Origin: Acidobacteriota bacterium
GTDB lineage: Bacteria > Acidobacteriota > Blastocatellia > Chloracidobacteriales > Chloracidobacteriaceae
DNA length: 64,000 nucleotides
Reading direction: 5' to 3'
NCBI GenBank assembly: GCA_016208495.1
Contig: JACQXX010000095.1
Location: 1-64,000, forward strand
The notes beneath the pieces were generated by a model. It saw only the letters and a program-made list of their open reading frames with translations. It was not told the origin of the DNA and did not search any database. Of this stretch, positions 8,054-17,169 are shown one piece after another (position 1 is the first letter of the stretch; each line of letters opens with the position of its first letter). The translations under genes were made by a program, and so were the position numbers.

Positions 8054-8851
8054 ATGACTGATGATACCTTAAAACTCTGGCAGGTCATTGTTTACGGAAT
8101 CGAATATACGATTGATGAAGAAACACTCAAAGCCTGGATTCTGGCAGGAAAAATCCGCCACGAGGACCGGGTTAAGAAAGCTGGAACGAACTGGACTGAA
8201 GCCCGCAATGTTCCCAAACTACGGGAACTGTTAGCCCAGGCGGCGTCACTCCAGGTGAGTAACTCGCCCAGTCAAGAAAAAACCGAGACACCCGATAACT
8301 CCACAACGATTCGTCCCGGTACTTTTCCAAAGCAACCACCCCACCAATTCACCCCATCTCCTGGAGCCTGGAAAAAGGGAGATCTCCTCGTGGTTGAAGA
8401 TGAATGCAAACTTCCCCATCGCTGCCTCAAATGTAATTCTGACAAAGATGTCGTTCGTTTAAATTACCAGTTTAGTTATCGCCCCCGCTGGCCACTGATT
8501 TTTATTCCGGTGATTGGAGCACTTCTGGTTATGCTCATCGTGGTTTTGCTTAGTCAACACAGGCAGATGGAAATTTGGCTCTGCCGGTCACACTATGAGA
8601 CACGATATATGGCCAGTATTTTAGGTTGGGTGGTTTTTGTTCCAGGTTTCATTATTCTGGTTAACACGATGCGAACCAATGCCAGAATTGAATTTCTGAT
8701 TTGCATGATGACTCTGGGAGCTTTTGGCATCGTGCTGGCCTTCTTTGGTCAAATTGCTCAGGTTCTGGAAATTCGAGATTCAGTCATGTATCTCAAAAAA
8801 GTTCATCCAGATTATGTGAAGCAATTCCCAGACTGGCCACACTTTATCTGA
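8054..8851 (+). CDS. Membrane protein with N-terminal GYF-like domain
   Basis: The 265-residue protein starts with WQVIVYGIEYTIDEETLKAW...GKIRHEDRVKKAGTNWTEA, which follows the GYF_2/DUF4339 pattern of short domains that precede membrane segments. A Pro/Ser/Thr-rich linker (about residues 70-105) is followed by HRCLKCNSD, a possible half zinc site, and then by four hydrophobic segments between about residues 145 and 245. The C-terminus (YLKKVHPDYVKQFP) is probably cytoplasmic. The precise function is not apparent. Confidence 0.8.
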   Translation: MTDDTLKLWQVIVYGIEYTIDEETLKAWILAGKIRHEDRVKKAGTNWTEARNVPKLRELLAQAASLQVSNSPSQEKTETPDNSTTIRPGTFPKQPPHQFTPSPGAWKKGDLLVVEDECKLPHRCLKCNSDKDVVRLNYQFSYRPRWPLIFIPVIGALLVMLIVVLLSQHRQMEIWLCRSHYETRYMASILGWVVFVPGFIILVNTMRTNARIEFLICMMTLGAFGIVLAFFGQIAQVLEIRDSVMYLKKVHPDYVKQFPDWPHFI

Positions 8852-8909
8852 AACAAGGGCAGTTTTTGGGTTGGTGTCCAATGCGGACACCAACCGGAAT
8901 TGCCGGATT

Positions 8910-9323
8910 TTACCGTGGAGCCAGCGCGGATAACCCAATCGCCGCCAGCCCAATCACAATATCGAGAATCACCACTCCGACAAACAACACAAAATTACAA
9001 ACAAACCCAAAGATCCCCATTCCTTTTTTGAGCCCGGTTCGGAAGGTTCCGATGATTGACAGCGACAGGCCAATCAGAAACCCAAGCGGACCAAGTGAAA
9101 GGGCATAATAAATCAGCGAGATAAAGCACACATCGCTGGTTGTGCGCAGCATCTTGCTCCAGCGCTCGTCTGTGAAGATATCGCGCAGGGTTTCACTTCC
9201 CACGACTCCGAGCAACAACAGCACCATCATGCCCAGGTTCACAACGGCGATCAGTACCGACGTTTTGGCGAATTTTGAAGAACGGTTGAGAGCAACAGCG
9301 GGAGCAGGTTGGGTTGGTATCAT
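8910..9323 (-). CDS. Small integral membrane protein
   Basis: The 137-residue protein has three to four hydrophobic segments (about residues 23-42, 68-92, 98-130). It has no soluble domain and no catalytic motif. Its build resembles DUF4190-like small membrane proteins. It is convergent with the GYF-like membrane gene, with 58 bp between stop codons. Confidence 0.65.
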   Translation of the reverse strand: MIPTQPAPAVALNRSSKFAKTSVLIAVVNLGMMVLLLLGVVGSETLRDIFTDERWSKMLRTTSDVCFISLIYYALSLGPLGFLIGLSLSIIGTFRTGLKKGMGIFGFVCNFVLFVGVVILDIVIGLAAIGLSALAPR

Positions 9324-9355
9324 AACTCATTCCAGTTCATAGATTTTTGGTATTC

Positions 9356-9432
9356 TACTCACGGAAAACACAGAAAACACGGAAAAAATCAACCACAACC
9401 TCACCAGCTCAGTATCAAGCCACCGCACTCCA
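9356..9432. repeat. Dispersed strings: ACACGGAAAA type and partial TTTGGAGTG palindrome
   Basis: An array of A-rich units (ACGGAAAACACAGAAAACAC) is followed at 9415-9432 by TCAAGCCACCGCACTCCA, the right arm of the palindrome seen at 530-594. A related ACCACGAAATACACGAAATA string occurs near 16240. The rest of 9324-9585 shows nothing beyond a CAGGAG site for the hydrolase. Confidence 0.5.
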
Positions 9433-9585
9433 CTTTTTCAACTTGTCAGAATTTCAGTTCATCCGTAAGATAGCTGGCCTACCCCAACCGCCCTCACCGG
9501 GCAAATGTATCAGTACCTCATTAAAATTCAATATATTCAGCTACTTATATAATTATTCACGAGTTGATTTCAGGAGATTTTTTCT

Positions 9586-10392
9586 ATGTCTGATTCGATG
9601 TTTCCATTTCGCTTTACCGATATTCAGCTTTCGACCGGAGTCCGCCTGCACTATGCCGAACAGGGGAACCCAGCCAACCCGCCAGTGATTTTGCTCCATG
9701 GGTACTCAGATTCGTGGTTTTCATATAGCCGGGTGATTGATGGGCTGGCCCAAACTACCCACGTTTTTGCCCTCGACCAGCGCGGGCACGGAGATTCTGA
9801 CCAGCCGGAAACGGGATACAGCGTCCCTGATTTCGCGGCTGACGTCGTGGCCTTTCTGGATGCGATGAACCTTCCATCAGCGACGGTGGTGGGGCATTCG
9901 ATGGGCAGTCTGGTGGCGCAACACGTTGCCTTTTCCGCCCCGGATCGGGTGGCACGGCTGGTTTTGATTGGTTCAGCCACGAACCTCCGCTGTCCGGAAG
10001 TTGCGGATTTACACCAGGCAGTCATTGCGCTGGATGACCCGGTACCAGTTGAATTTATCCGTGAATTTCAGGTCAGCACCATCTATTTCCCGATTCCGGA
10101 TGCGTTTCTGGAACGCGCCATCACCGAAAGCCAGAAACTGTCAGCCAACGTCTGGCACAAAGTCATCACCAGCCTGGTTGACTTTGATTCCACCACGGAA
10201 TTGAGCCGGATTCAATCACCAACTCTGATTTTGCGAGGTGATCACGACACAATTTTTCCGGCATCGGCCCAGCAGGCACTCGAAACCGGAATCGCCAATT
10301 CAAAAGTGAAAATATATCCAGAGACGGGCCATGCGCTCCATTGGGAGCGACCAGAGCAGTGGCTTGCGGATGTTCAGGAGTTTCTGAGATAA
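9586..10392 (+). CDS. Alpha/beta hydrolase
   Basis: The 268-residue protein has an HGY oxyanion segment (about residues 38-40), the nucleophile elbow GHSMGS with S105, an acidic residue in RGDHDTIFP (D219 or D221) and the catalytic histidine H249 in ETGHALHWE. DQRGHGDSDQP at 64-74 is typical of haloalkane dehalogenase/epoxide hydrolase-like esterases. No halide-binding tryptophan next to the nucleophile is seen, so a carboxylesterase or lactonase role is more likely than dehalogenation. CAGGAG precedes the ATG. The stop codon is followed 1 bp later by a heptamer array. Confidence 0.88.
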   Translation: MSDSMFPFRFTDIQLSTGVRLHYAEQGNPANPPVILLHGYSDSWFSYSRVIDGLAQTTHVFALDQRGHGDSDQPETGYSVPDFAADVVAFLDAMNLPSATVVGHSMGSLVAQHVAFSAPDRVARLVLIGSATNLRCPEVADLHQAVIALDDPVPVEFIREFQVSTIYFPIPDAFLERAITESQKLSANVWHKVITSLVDFDSTTELSRIQSPTLILRGDHDTIFPASAQQALETGIANSKVKIYPETGHALHWERPEQWLADVQEFLR

Positions 10393-10393
10393 C

Positions 10394-10510
10394 AGGTTCC
10401 GGGTTCCGGGTTCCGGGTTCCGGGTTCCGGGTTCCGGGTTCCGGGTTCCGGGTTCCGGGTTCCGGGTTCCGGGTTCCGGGTTCCGGGTTCCGGGTTCCGG
10501 GTTTTCGAAC
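10394..10510. repeat. GGGTTCC heptamer array (15 G-tracts)
   Basis: GGG occurs every 7 nt from 10401 to 10499, 15 tracts without a break in register. The last unit runs into GGGTTTTCGAA (10499-10509), a junction found at other arrays of the family. The array starts 1 bp after the hydrolase stop and ends 10 bp before the next ATG. The unit contains no stop codon in any frame on either strand. Confidence 0.95.
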
Positions 10511-10520
10511 CAGTCACCTT

Positions 10521-10937
10521 ATGAGTTTAGTTGAAACGAACAAAACCATTATTCGGGCCTTTGTTGAGGCAATCAATCACCAAGAATGGAATCGGTTGGA
10601 TGAGCTGGTTTCTGCCGATTTCATTCGGTATAGTGTTGCAGCGGGGTCACCTGGTGTTCGAAGCCGGAATGACCTTAAACACTTTCTGCAGCAGGAGTTT
10701 GTCACCTTTCCAGATGCGATTGAAACCATTGAAGATCTATTTGGTGAAGGCGACAAAATCGCCGTTCGGCATCACTTTCAGGGAACGCAGCACGGACCAA
10801 TGGGAAATTTCCCGCCAACCGGGAAAAGGATGAAAGCTGATTACCTGGCGATTTACCGTCTTGAGAATGGCCTGATTGTTGAAGCCTGGGCCGAATGGGA
10901 CAACCTGAGTGGCCTGACTCAACTTGGACATCTGTAA
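10521..10937 (+). CDS. SnoaL-like / ester cyclase family protein
   Basis: The 138-residue protein matches the SnoaL-like polyketide/ester cyclase fold: an N-terminal helix (NKTIIRAFVEAINHQEWNRL), F-I-R-Y then a fold-typical GVRSRNDLKHF, IEDLFGEGDKIAVRHHFQGTQHGPMGNFPPTGKR, and the closing GLIVEAWAEWDNLSGLTQLG. The H-x-G-x-x-x-P-x-G-K segment is the part usually lining the pocket. The substrate cannot be told. I chose the ATG at 10521; the frame remains open upstream only because the repeat array contains no stops. Confidence 0.85.
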   Translation: MSLVETNKTIIRAFVEAINHQEWNRLDELVSADFIRYSVAAGSPGVRSRNDLKHFLQQEFVTFPDAIETIEDLFGEGDKIAVRHHFQGTQHGPMGNFPPTGKRMKADYLAIYRLENGLIVEAWAEWDNLSGLTQLGHL

Positions 10938-10939
10938 AT

Positions 10940-11080
10940 GTGGAATGTAAAATTGAGGATGAAGAATTGATCTGTTCCTGGTGACTGGTGCTTGGAAGGT
11001 ATTGATCCCTAAGCACTCACCACTCAAAGGTTTCTTCATTCTCAATTCTTCATTCTTCATTCTCAATTCTTCATTCACTA
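10940..11080. repeat. Inverted short-unit array, ATTCTTCATTCTCA type
   Basis: The left part (AATTGAGGATGAAGAATTGA) is complementary to the right part at about 11037-11076 (TCAATTCTTCATTCTTCATT). The core between them contains a weaker internal stem (GGTGACTGGTGCTT with AAGCACTCACCACT). The same unit appears immediately before the NUDIX start at 62010-62033. The array ends about 15 bp upstream of the DinB start. Confidence 0.7.
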
Positions 11081-11093
11081 CGGAGGATTCACG

Positions 11094-11606
11094 ATGGGTA
11101 ATCTTGATATATACAAAGACCTGTTGCGGCATATGGAATGGGCGGATGCAACCGTCTGGACAGCGGTCCAGGCCCTGCCTCAATCCGAACCAGATTCCAA
11201 ATTGCTGGGCTACCTTTCACATTTGCACATTGTCCAACAGGCGTTTTTACTGATCTGGAAAGGTGCTGAAATCGGAAGCACACTTCCCACGTTTGAAACC
11301 AATCAGGTTCTCCTTGAATGGGTTCGCTCAAAATACCCTGACATTTTTGCTCATCTTGACACGGTAACGGAGGATGATCTGGGAACGCCAACCCAAATGC
11401 CCTGGGCTGCCATGATTGAAAAACAACTGGGGTACAAACCACAGGTACCCACGCTGGGTGAAACCATCCTGCAAGTCGCCTCACACAGCACCCATCACCG
11501 TGGACAGGTCAATACGCGATTGAGAGAACTAGGTGGCGAGCCGCCAAGGGTTGATTATATCGCCTGGATTTGGATGGGTCGGCCTGCCCCCAACTGGCCA
11601 GGGTAA
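11094..11606 (+). CDS. DinB family protein
   Basis: The 170-residue protein has H43 or H45 in GYLSHLHIVQQAFL and HSTHHRGQVNTRLRELGG with H131 and H135, the DinB metal-binding pattern. A GGAGG site lies just before the ATG. It is more distant from the 7339-7848 protein than two recent duplicates would be. Function as a metal-dependent transferase is only a family-level expectation. Confidence 0.9.
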   Translation: MGNLDIYKDLLRHMEWADATVWTAVQALPQSEPDSKLLGYLSHLHIVQQAFLLIWKGAEIGSTLPTFETNQVLLEWVRSKYPDIFAHLDTVTEDDLGTPTQMPWAAMIEKQLGYKPQVPTLGETILQVASHSTHHRGQVNTRLRELGGEPPRVDYIAWIWMGRPAPNWPG

Positions 11607-11852
11607 GGTTCGCTGGAGGTGGTGCCGCTGGGCCATTCGGCTTGCTGAAAAAGTGATCCAGCGGCATACTCTGGCAATTCTTTGCACACCACACAGTATC
11701 CTCCCCCAAGTTGATACTGATTGTGCCGGTACCACACGCTCTGATTTTTGAAACCTCAAAAATACTTTTTTCTCAATCATTTACTCAGTACCTCCCCCCT
11801 GAAAAACCTGGACGTCAAGCATCACACTGCCCTGCTTTTCCAAAACCAATGA

Positions 11853-11924
11853 GTCAGTACCACCGGCGTCAGTGGGTGGGGCTGTTTGCTTTCAACCCCA
11901 CCCGCTCACGCAGGTGGTACTGAC
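11853..11924. repeat. REP-type hairpin, GTCAGTACCACC family
   Basis: Arms of about 29 nt run from GTCAGTACCACCGGCGTCAG to the complement ending GGTGGTACTGAC, with a few mismatches and a 14-nt loop. Hairpins of this kind are typical of REP elements mobilised by RAYT (IS200/IS605-like) proteins, although none is in the window. The surrounding gap 11607-12044 otherwise shows no gene. The hairpin lies roughly 120 bp upstream of the catalase start. Confidence 0.75.
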
Positions 11925-12044
11925 AAGTCCTTTATTTTCAACACCAGCCTGGCCTAACACAAAATCCAGTAGAAGCGGCGATACTTGACTGGATTCCACA
12001 TCACGTTGCCGTTGTTTCCAACCGATTTGATAAGGAGACTTACC

Positions 12045-13505
12045 ATGAGCGAACGCAAAACCCTGACCGATGAATCAGGTGCGCCAGTCGTTGATAACCA
12101 GCATTCCCAGACTGCCGGTCCAAATGGTCCGGTGCTGTTGCAAGACCATCACCTGGTTGAAAAACTGGCCCGCTTTAATCGTGAAAAAATCCCTGAACGG
12201 ATTGTCCATGCCCGTGGATCAGCCGCCTATGGCTACTTTGAAGTTACCCACGATGTCACCAAATGGACCAAAGCCAAGTTTTTTAGTGAGATTGGCAAAC
12301 GCACGGAAGTCTTCCTGCGCTTTTCAACCGTGGCGCTCGAACGTGGATCCGCCGATACGGTGCGTGACCCGCGCGGGTTTGCCATCAAGTTTTATACTGA
12401 AGAAGGCAACTATGATCTGGTCGGCAATAACACGCCGATCTTTTTTATTCGAGATCCACAGAAATTCCCTGATTTCATTCACTCACAGAAACGCGACCCC
12501 TACACCCACGTGCAGGATCCAAACAACGCCTGGGACTTCTTTTCCCATTCACCGGAACTGACACATCAATTCACCTGGCTCCACGGAGATCGCGGCATCC
12601 CATACTCCTACCGCCACATGGACGGCTTTGGCTCGCATACCTATCAATGGATGAATGCCCAGGGCGAAGCCTTTTGGGTGAAATATCACTTCAAAACCGA
12701 TCAAGGAATTAAATGCCTGCCAGCGGCTGAAGCGGCCCGGATTGCTGGTGAAAACCCGAATTTCCACCACCTGGATTTGCTCCACGCCATTGACCGGGGT
12801 GATTTTCCATCCTGGACGCTCAAAATGCAGATTATGCCGGTGGCCGATGCGGCCAACTATCGGTTTAACCCATTTGATTTGACCAAAGTCTGGCCGTATG
12901 CCGATTATCCGTTGATCGAAGTTGGAAAACTGGTGCTCAATCGCAATCCAGACAACTATTTCGCCGATGTTGAACAATCAGCGTTCAATCCGGCGAATTT
13001 TGTCCCCGGCATTGGCCCATCACCAGACAAGATGTTGCAGGGCCGACTGTTTGCCTATGGAGACGCCCACCGGTACCGGCTTGGCGTCAACCATACCCAT
13101 CTTCCCGTCAATCGCCCACACGCCACTGAAGCGCACAACTATGGTCGCGATGGTGCGATGCGTTTTGACGGCAATGGCGGGCGGTCAAAGAATTACGAAC
13201 CCAACAGCCACGGCGGGCCCGTCCAGTCAAACGAACTGCACTATGCCGGGATTCCGGTTCAGGGCGTGACAGGCTCACATGCCTGGGAACACCATGCCGA
13301 AGGTGATGACTTTGTCCAGGCCGGGAGTCTCTACCGGGTGATGAGCGAAGAGGAGAAAGAACGACTGATTGCCAATCTTGCCGGAAGTCTGGCTCAGGTA
13401 ACCCGTGATGATGTGATCGAGCGCAGCATCGGCTCTTTCCGCAAGGCTGATGCCGACTATGGCGAACGACTCGCCCAGGCGGTGCAGGCATTGCGTTCCG
13501 CCTGA
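12045..13505 (+). CDS. katA: Monofunctional heme catalase (clade 3 type)
   Basis: The 486-residue protein is a small-subunit heme catalase that decomposes hydrogen peroxide. The distal histidine is H55 in [10 protein letters not shown], the distal asparagine is N128 in [10 protein letters not shown], and the axial heme tyrosine is Y338 in [37 protein letters not shown] is present. Length and the lack of a C-terminal flavodoxin-like domain fit clade 3. I chose ATG 12045 because AAGGAG precedes it; the frame extends upstream without a site. A strong terminator follows at 13525-13565, so it is a single-gene unit, presumably stress-induced. Confidence 0.97.
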   Translation: MSERKTLTDESGAPVVDNQHSQTAGPNGPVLLQDHHLVEKLARFNREKIPERIVHARGSAAYGYFEVTHDVTKWTKAKFFSEIGKRTEVFLRFSTVALERGSADTVRDPRGFAIKFYTEEGNYDLVGNNTPIFFIRDPQKFPDFIHSQKRDPYTHVQDPNNAWDFFSHSPELTHQFTWLHGDRGIPYSYRHMDGFGSHTYQWMNAQGEAFWVKYHFKTDQGIKCLPAAEAARIAGENPNFHHLDLLHAIDRGDFPSWTLKMQIMPVADAANYRFNPFDLTKVWPYADYPLIEVGKLVLNRNPDNYFADVEQSAFNPANFVPGIGPSPDKMLQGRLFAYGDAHRYRLGVNHTHLPVNRPHATEAHNYGRDGAMRFDGNGGRSKNYEPNSHGGPVQSNELHYAGIPVQGVTGSHAWEHHAEGDDFVQAGSLYRVMSEEEKERLIANLAGSLAQVTRDDVIERSIGSFRKADADYGERLAQAVQALRSA

Positions 13506-13524
13506 GATAAAGTTGAGTTCATCC

Positions 13525-13565
13525 AAAAATGGGCTGAAGCGATGTGCGCTCCAGCCCATTTTTTT
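13525..13565 (+). terminator. Rho-independent terminator of the catalase gene
   Basis: AAAATGGGCT pairs with AGCCCATTTT, with an additional inner AGCG/CGCT pairing, followed by a run of T. It starts 20 bp after the catalase stop. Confidence 0.9.
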
Positions 13566-13598
13566 GGAAGTTTTTTTCACCTTGAACCAAAAGTTGTG

Positions 13599-15986
13599 TC
13601 ACCCACCAGAAACTACGGTTGATTCAAGGCTTTGCGTACTGGCTGAAATCGGTCGTTGACTGGATAACACCAGGTAGGCCAGCACATAGGCGACTACGCC
13701 AAAGAGCGCGGTATAAAAAAAACCAATCGTCATGGCAATCGCCAGGGAAAAAACACTGGCCAACACGCTGGCAATCCCGTTCATAGCCCAAAACCAGGGC
13801 ATATTCTGGTTTGAGAACAAACCCATTCCAGTCGGGAAAGCAAACCCCATGACCAATCCAGCCGGAAAGAGCAACACCACGCTCACCAGTAAGCGCAGAA
13901 AGAAGGTCCACCCAAGCGTGGCTTCAAACACCGGCGTCAGAAGCAGATTCACTCCCAGCACCAGGAGCGGCAGCAACATCCCCCAGTTCTGAATCTTTAA
14001 CACCGAAAGCCGCGAAGCTGTGAGCGACCCCAAACCAGCACTCAGCAGTAAGGTTGCCAGAACCACGGTCGTGGCATAGCTCGGATGACCAAGATAGAGT
14101 ACAAACCGTTGCATCCAGGGAACTTCAACCAGCATAAAGGCCAGTCCAATGCACCAGAAATAGCTACTTCCACGCCAAAAATCAGAAGACCTTTCCCAAT
14201 TCTGCCGGAACAAAAATGGAATCAGGAAAAGTCCAATGGTTAAACCACTAATGAGCCCAAGCAATGTTCTCAATAAAGCAACCGAATGCTCATTTTTTGA
14301 AAGTGAACTCAGGATTTGTTTATCAATTGATTTCCACAACGAAATGGTTTGGAAAAAAAATGGTTGATCATCGGTCGGAGGAGCTAAATTCAACCCAGCC
14401 GATGTGTATTTTTCGGTGCCTTGCTGAAAGACCTCGGCGATGGGTGAATCAGCCGGGGTTTCAGATGAGACTGGCCAATGACGGACAAACCCACGCTCAG
14501 TACAAATCTGATCAATTTTTGCAATTTGCGCTGGATCAAATGGAGTTCGCGAAAGAATCAGCGTACAGAGGGCTCCAGCCTGTAGGGCGCAGAGGTGCTG
14601 GCGAGGATCGGCAATTCCTTCTAATTTCAATGCCTGATTGGCCAGGACCATCAGCCGCAGGGTTTCGAGGCGATTTGGTCCGCCAAACCAGCGGCTGATG
14701 GAAATCATTCCAGTCGGAGAGGTTCGCTGCCAGTACAATCGAAACGCCTCCACGGTGTACAGATAGTTTTCCGATAAGGTAAAGGCTCCCGCCGCCGTGG
14801 CTGCCCAGCTATCAATCAGTGAAATTTGAATCATCCCGTAATTGCCAGCCGAATGCGTCAGGAAGCTGCGCCCCTCGCTTACATAGGGAGTCACCCCTGG
14901 TAAGTGATACACATCCCCGGAATATTCGCGAAACGGGCCAGATAAGGCCGCGACAATATGGGCATTGAGTTCAACGGCATCAACCTGCTTCACTCGAGCT
15001 TTCACGGCTGTCAAAATGTCACGCCCGCCCCCGCCGCCAATCACACAGGCTCGATTAATCGGGCGAAGTTGATAGCCTACGGTCGTGACGTCAAAATCAA
15101 GGAATTTGAGGTCTTGAGGGGTTCCTTTCAGTTGGGTGATTGGTGTGCCAGCCGAGCCGTCTTGTTGGAGCCAAAGCTGGTCAATCGGTTCCGGAACGTA
15201 CTTCCTTCCGGCGCCCCACAGAAATGAATTGGTTAACTGGTTGCCGAAAAAGGTATTTGGAAAAATTGTAATCCGCGCCGTCGGCGTCCATTTTTCATAT
15301 AAGGTGGCGGTGCCCTCAACATTAAATTTTGAGTATCGAAGCTGAACGGGTTCTCCCCAGAAAAAAATTCCAATCAGGAAAACCATCATCAGACCTGGTC
15401 CCATCGAGATCTTTTTCTTCAATACACAGGCCGCAATCAATGGAAGAAACCCGGCTCCGGCACAAATAACCGGCGTTGGAATCGTGTTCATCAATGGGAC
15501 AAGGGCCAGGGCGCCACATGTCGCGCCCAGTAAGTCAGCCGCATACATCCGGCCAATATCGGCCCCTCTGGCCTGCATCAACAGGAGGCACACCGCCCCG
15601 CCCAAAAACAAGAGCGGCAAAAAGACACAGGCCACCATCAAATAGGTCTCATAATCCAGAAAAATCTGCTGGTCCGGCAACAGATTGGTCCGCGGCGTAA
15701 TCATTTTCCCCTTCAACAAAACAATGATTGAAAGCGGCACCACCACCCCTGAAACCAGTAACAGTCGCTCTAACCAGGATTCGCCTGGTTTCTTTAATGA
15801 AAACCAAACCCCAGGAACGCCAAGGCCAAGCATTGCCAGTGAAACTGCCAGAAAGGCAAAGTGATACCAGGAGACGACACTTAAAATTCGGGTAATGGCG
15901 ATTTCAAATAACAAAACTGCGCACGAAACAAGGGCAATGGCAATATAAGACCTTACCAGAGAAGGGGTTGACGAAGGATAGGACAT
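13599..15986 (-). CDS. Membrane protein with spermidine-synthase-like domain
   Basis: The 795-residue protein has about six N-terminal transmembrane segments (residues 12-205), a soluble Rossmann-like methyltransferase/aminopropyltransferase domain (about 215-545) and a second membrane block (about 590-775). The soluble part has the SAM-type motif CVIGGGGGRDILTA (G317-D323) with acidic E339 at the end of the next strand. This membrane-fused spermidine-synthase-like architecture is widespread in environmental bacteria. True aminopropyl transfer is unproven for the class and it may move other substrates. It is convergent with the catalase gene. Confidence 0.85.
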   Translation of the reverse strand: MSYPSSTPSLVRSYIAIALVSCAVLLFEIAITRILSVVSWYHFAFLAVSLAMLGLGVPGVWFSLKKPGESWLERLLLVSGVVVPLSIIVLLKGKMITPRTNLLPDQQIFLDYETYLMVACVFLPLLFLGGAVCLLLMQARGADIGRMYAADLLGATCGALALVPLMNTIPTPVICAGAGFLPLIAACVLKKKISMGPGLMMVFLIGIFFWGEPVQLRYSKFNVEGTATLYEKWTPTARITIFPNTFFGNQLTNSFLWGAGRKYVPEPIDQLWLQQDGSAGTPITQLKGTPQDLKFLDFDVTTVGYQLRPINRACVIGGGGGRDILTAVKARVKQVDAVELNAHIVAALSGPFREYSGDVYHLPGVTPYVSEGRSFLTHSAGNYGMIQISLIDSWAATAAGAFTLSENYLYTVEAFRLYWQRTSPTGMISISRWFGGPNRLETLRLMVLANQALKLEGIADPRQHLCALQAGALCTLILSRTPFDPAQIAKIDQICTERGFVRHWPVSSETPADSPIAEVFQQGTEKYTSAGLNLAPPTDDQPFFFQTISLWKSIDKQILSSLSKNEHSVALLRTLLGLISGLTIGLFLIPFLFRQNWERSSDFWRGSSYFWCIGLAFMLVEVPWMQRFVLYLGHPSYATTVVLATLLLSAGLGSLTASRLSVLKIQNWGMLLPLLVLGVNLLLTPVFEATLGWTFFLRLLVSVVLLFPAGLVMGFAFPTGMGLFSNQNMPWFWAMNGIASVLASVFSLAIAMTIGFFYTALFGVVAYVLAYLVLSSQRPISASTQSLESTVVSGG

Positions 15987-16347
15987 AACAAGCAGGTGTT
16001 TCCTTAAAGACTGGGGGACACAAAGGCAGGAGGCAGTCTGATGGTTAAAAAGCCCGGTGATTATAGGTGGTTTCAGAATTCAGACAAGCCTCGCGTTTCA
16101 GAAAAAAACCAGCGCCTTGTCAGTCAGAGCTATCCGCAGGCACAATTCGGCTCCAGTTGTGAAGAAGTACTATTTTCGGGCCTGGGAAGTATGGCTTTTA
16201 AAAAGTAAGGGACTTCCTGACAATTCCAATTCATTTCTAACCACGAAATACACGAAATACACAAAAAATCAACCACTTCCAAAATCTAACCACCTGGTTC
16301 ACTTATGACAAAGAACCGAATCCCAAAATAAGACGAGTGAATTGTTT
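15987..16347. other. Gene-free 361 bp with an ACACGAAATACACG string
   Basis: No supported gene lies here. Near 16237-16262 is ACCACGAAATACACGAAATA, a simple-sequence string of a kind found dispersed in many environmental genomes. The remainder presumably holds the promoters of the divergent genes on each side; no clear -35/-10 pair stands out. Confidence 0.5.
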
Positions 16348-16884
16348 ATGCAGGAGTTGAATGCCCCAAAGTTGGTTTCCATTCGCAGAGTTGATCACAC
16401 TCAAACGATCTTTATTGATGGACTTGCGGAACTGCTGATTGATTCAGTCTCCAATGGTGCGTCGGTGGGATTTCTCAACCCGGTCACTTCCAGCACCGCG
16501 AAAGCATACTGGCATCATGTGTTTTCAACGCCGGAGGACGAGCTGGTGTTATGGGTCGCAACGTGTGAGGAAACGATTGTTGGTTCGGTGCAACTGGCGC
16601 TCTGCCCGAAGGAAAATGGCCGCCATCGAGCTGAAGTCCAGAAACTGATGGTGCATTCAACCGCACGTGGACACCGGATTGCCTCGCGATTGATGCAAAC
16701 CCTCGAAACATATGCCCTCCAAAACGGTCGGTTTTTGCTGGTCCTTGACACCGAAGCCGGCTCACCCGCCGAAAGCGTTTACCAGCATTTGAACTGGCAG
16801 AAAGCGGGTGAAATTCCAGATTATGCCCGGAATGCGGCGGGGCAGTTGCACGCAACAGCCTATTATTTCAAATTGCTGCGATGA
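16348..16884 (+). CDS. GNAT family N-acetyltransferase
   Basis: The protein has 178 residues from the ATG at 16348; a TTG lies 6 bp upstream. The GNAT core is visible as VGSVQLALCPKENGRHRAEVQKLMVHSTARGHRIASRLMQTLE, where the R-G-H-R-I-A pyrophosphate-binding loop replaces the canonical Q-x-x-G-x-G/A. It is followed by LLVLDTEAGSPAESVYQHLNWQKAGEIPDYA. The acceptor is unknown; the pattern is closest to small-molecule or tabtoxin-resistance-like acetyltransferases. Confidence 0.9.
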   Translation: MQELNAPKLVSIRRVDHTQTIFIDGLAELLIDSVSNGASVGFLNPVTSSTAKAYWHHVFSTPEDELVLWVATCEETIVGSVQLALCPKENGRHRAEVQKLMVHSTARGHRIASRLMQTLETYALQNGRFLLVLDTEAGSPAESVYQHLNWQKAGEIPDYARNAAGQLHATAYYFKLLR

Positions 16885-16894
16885 AATCGTTTCC

Positions 16895-16915
16895 AGGTGT
16901 TTTCACCTTTATTTT
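16895..16915 (+). terminator. Possible weak terminator after the GNAT gene
   Basis: AGGTG pairs with CACCT around TTTT, followed by TTATTTT. The stem is only 5 bp, so this is tentative. Confidence 0.35.
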
Positions 16916-17169
16916 GGTCAGGTTTATTTTCACTGGTCGCTTTAGACGGAAGATGTGATAGGATGGTGCGCCATCTGGATTGGGATCGCTTGAGGTAGGT
17001 CAGGTTTTTGCCGCTGCCTCTATCACCGCCAGGTGAAACCGATTTTATAAATTAGAATAAAATTCGGAACTATCCAGGTCTTTCCATTCAGCAGTCAGTT
17101 GCCACCCAGTGAACTTTAAGGGAATTGGTACTTGAATCAAAAAGTCTGATCAACAAAGGAGTATGGACG

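Noticed and set aside
10341-10520. A protein with GSGFRVP heptapeptide repeats
   Set aside because: It is the translation of a non-coding heptamer array that has no stops in any frame; the real gene starts at 10521.
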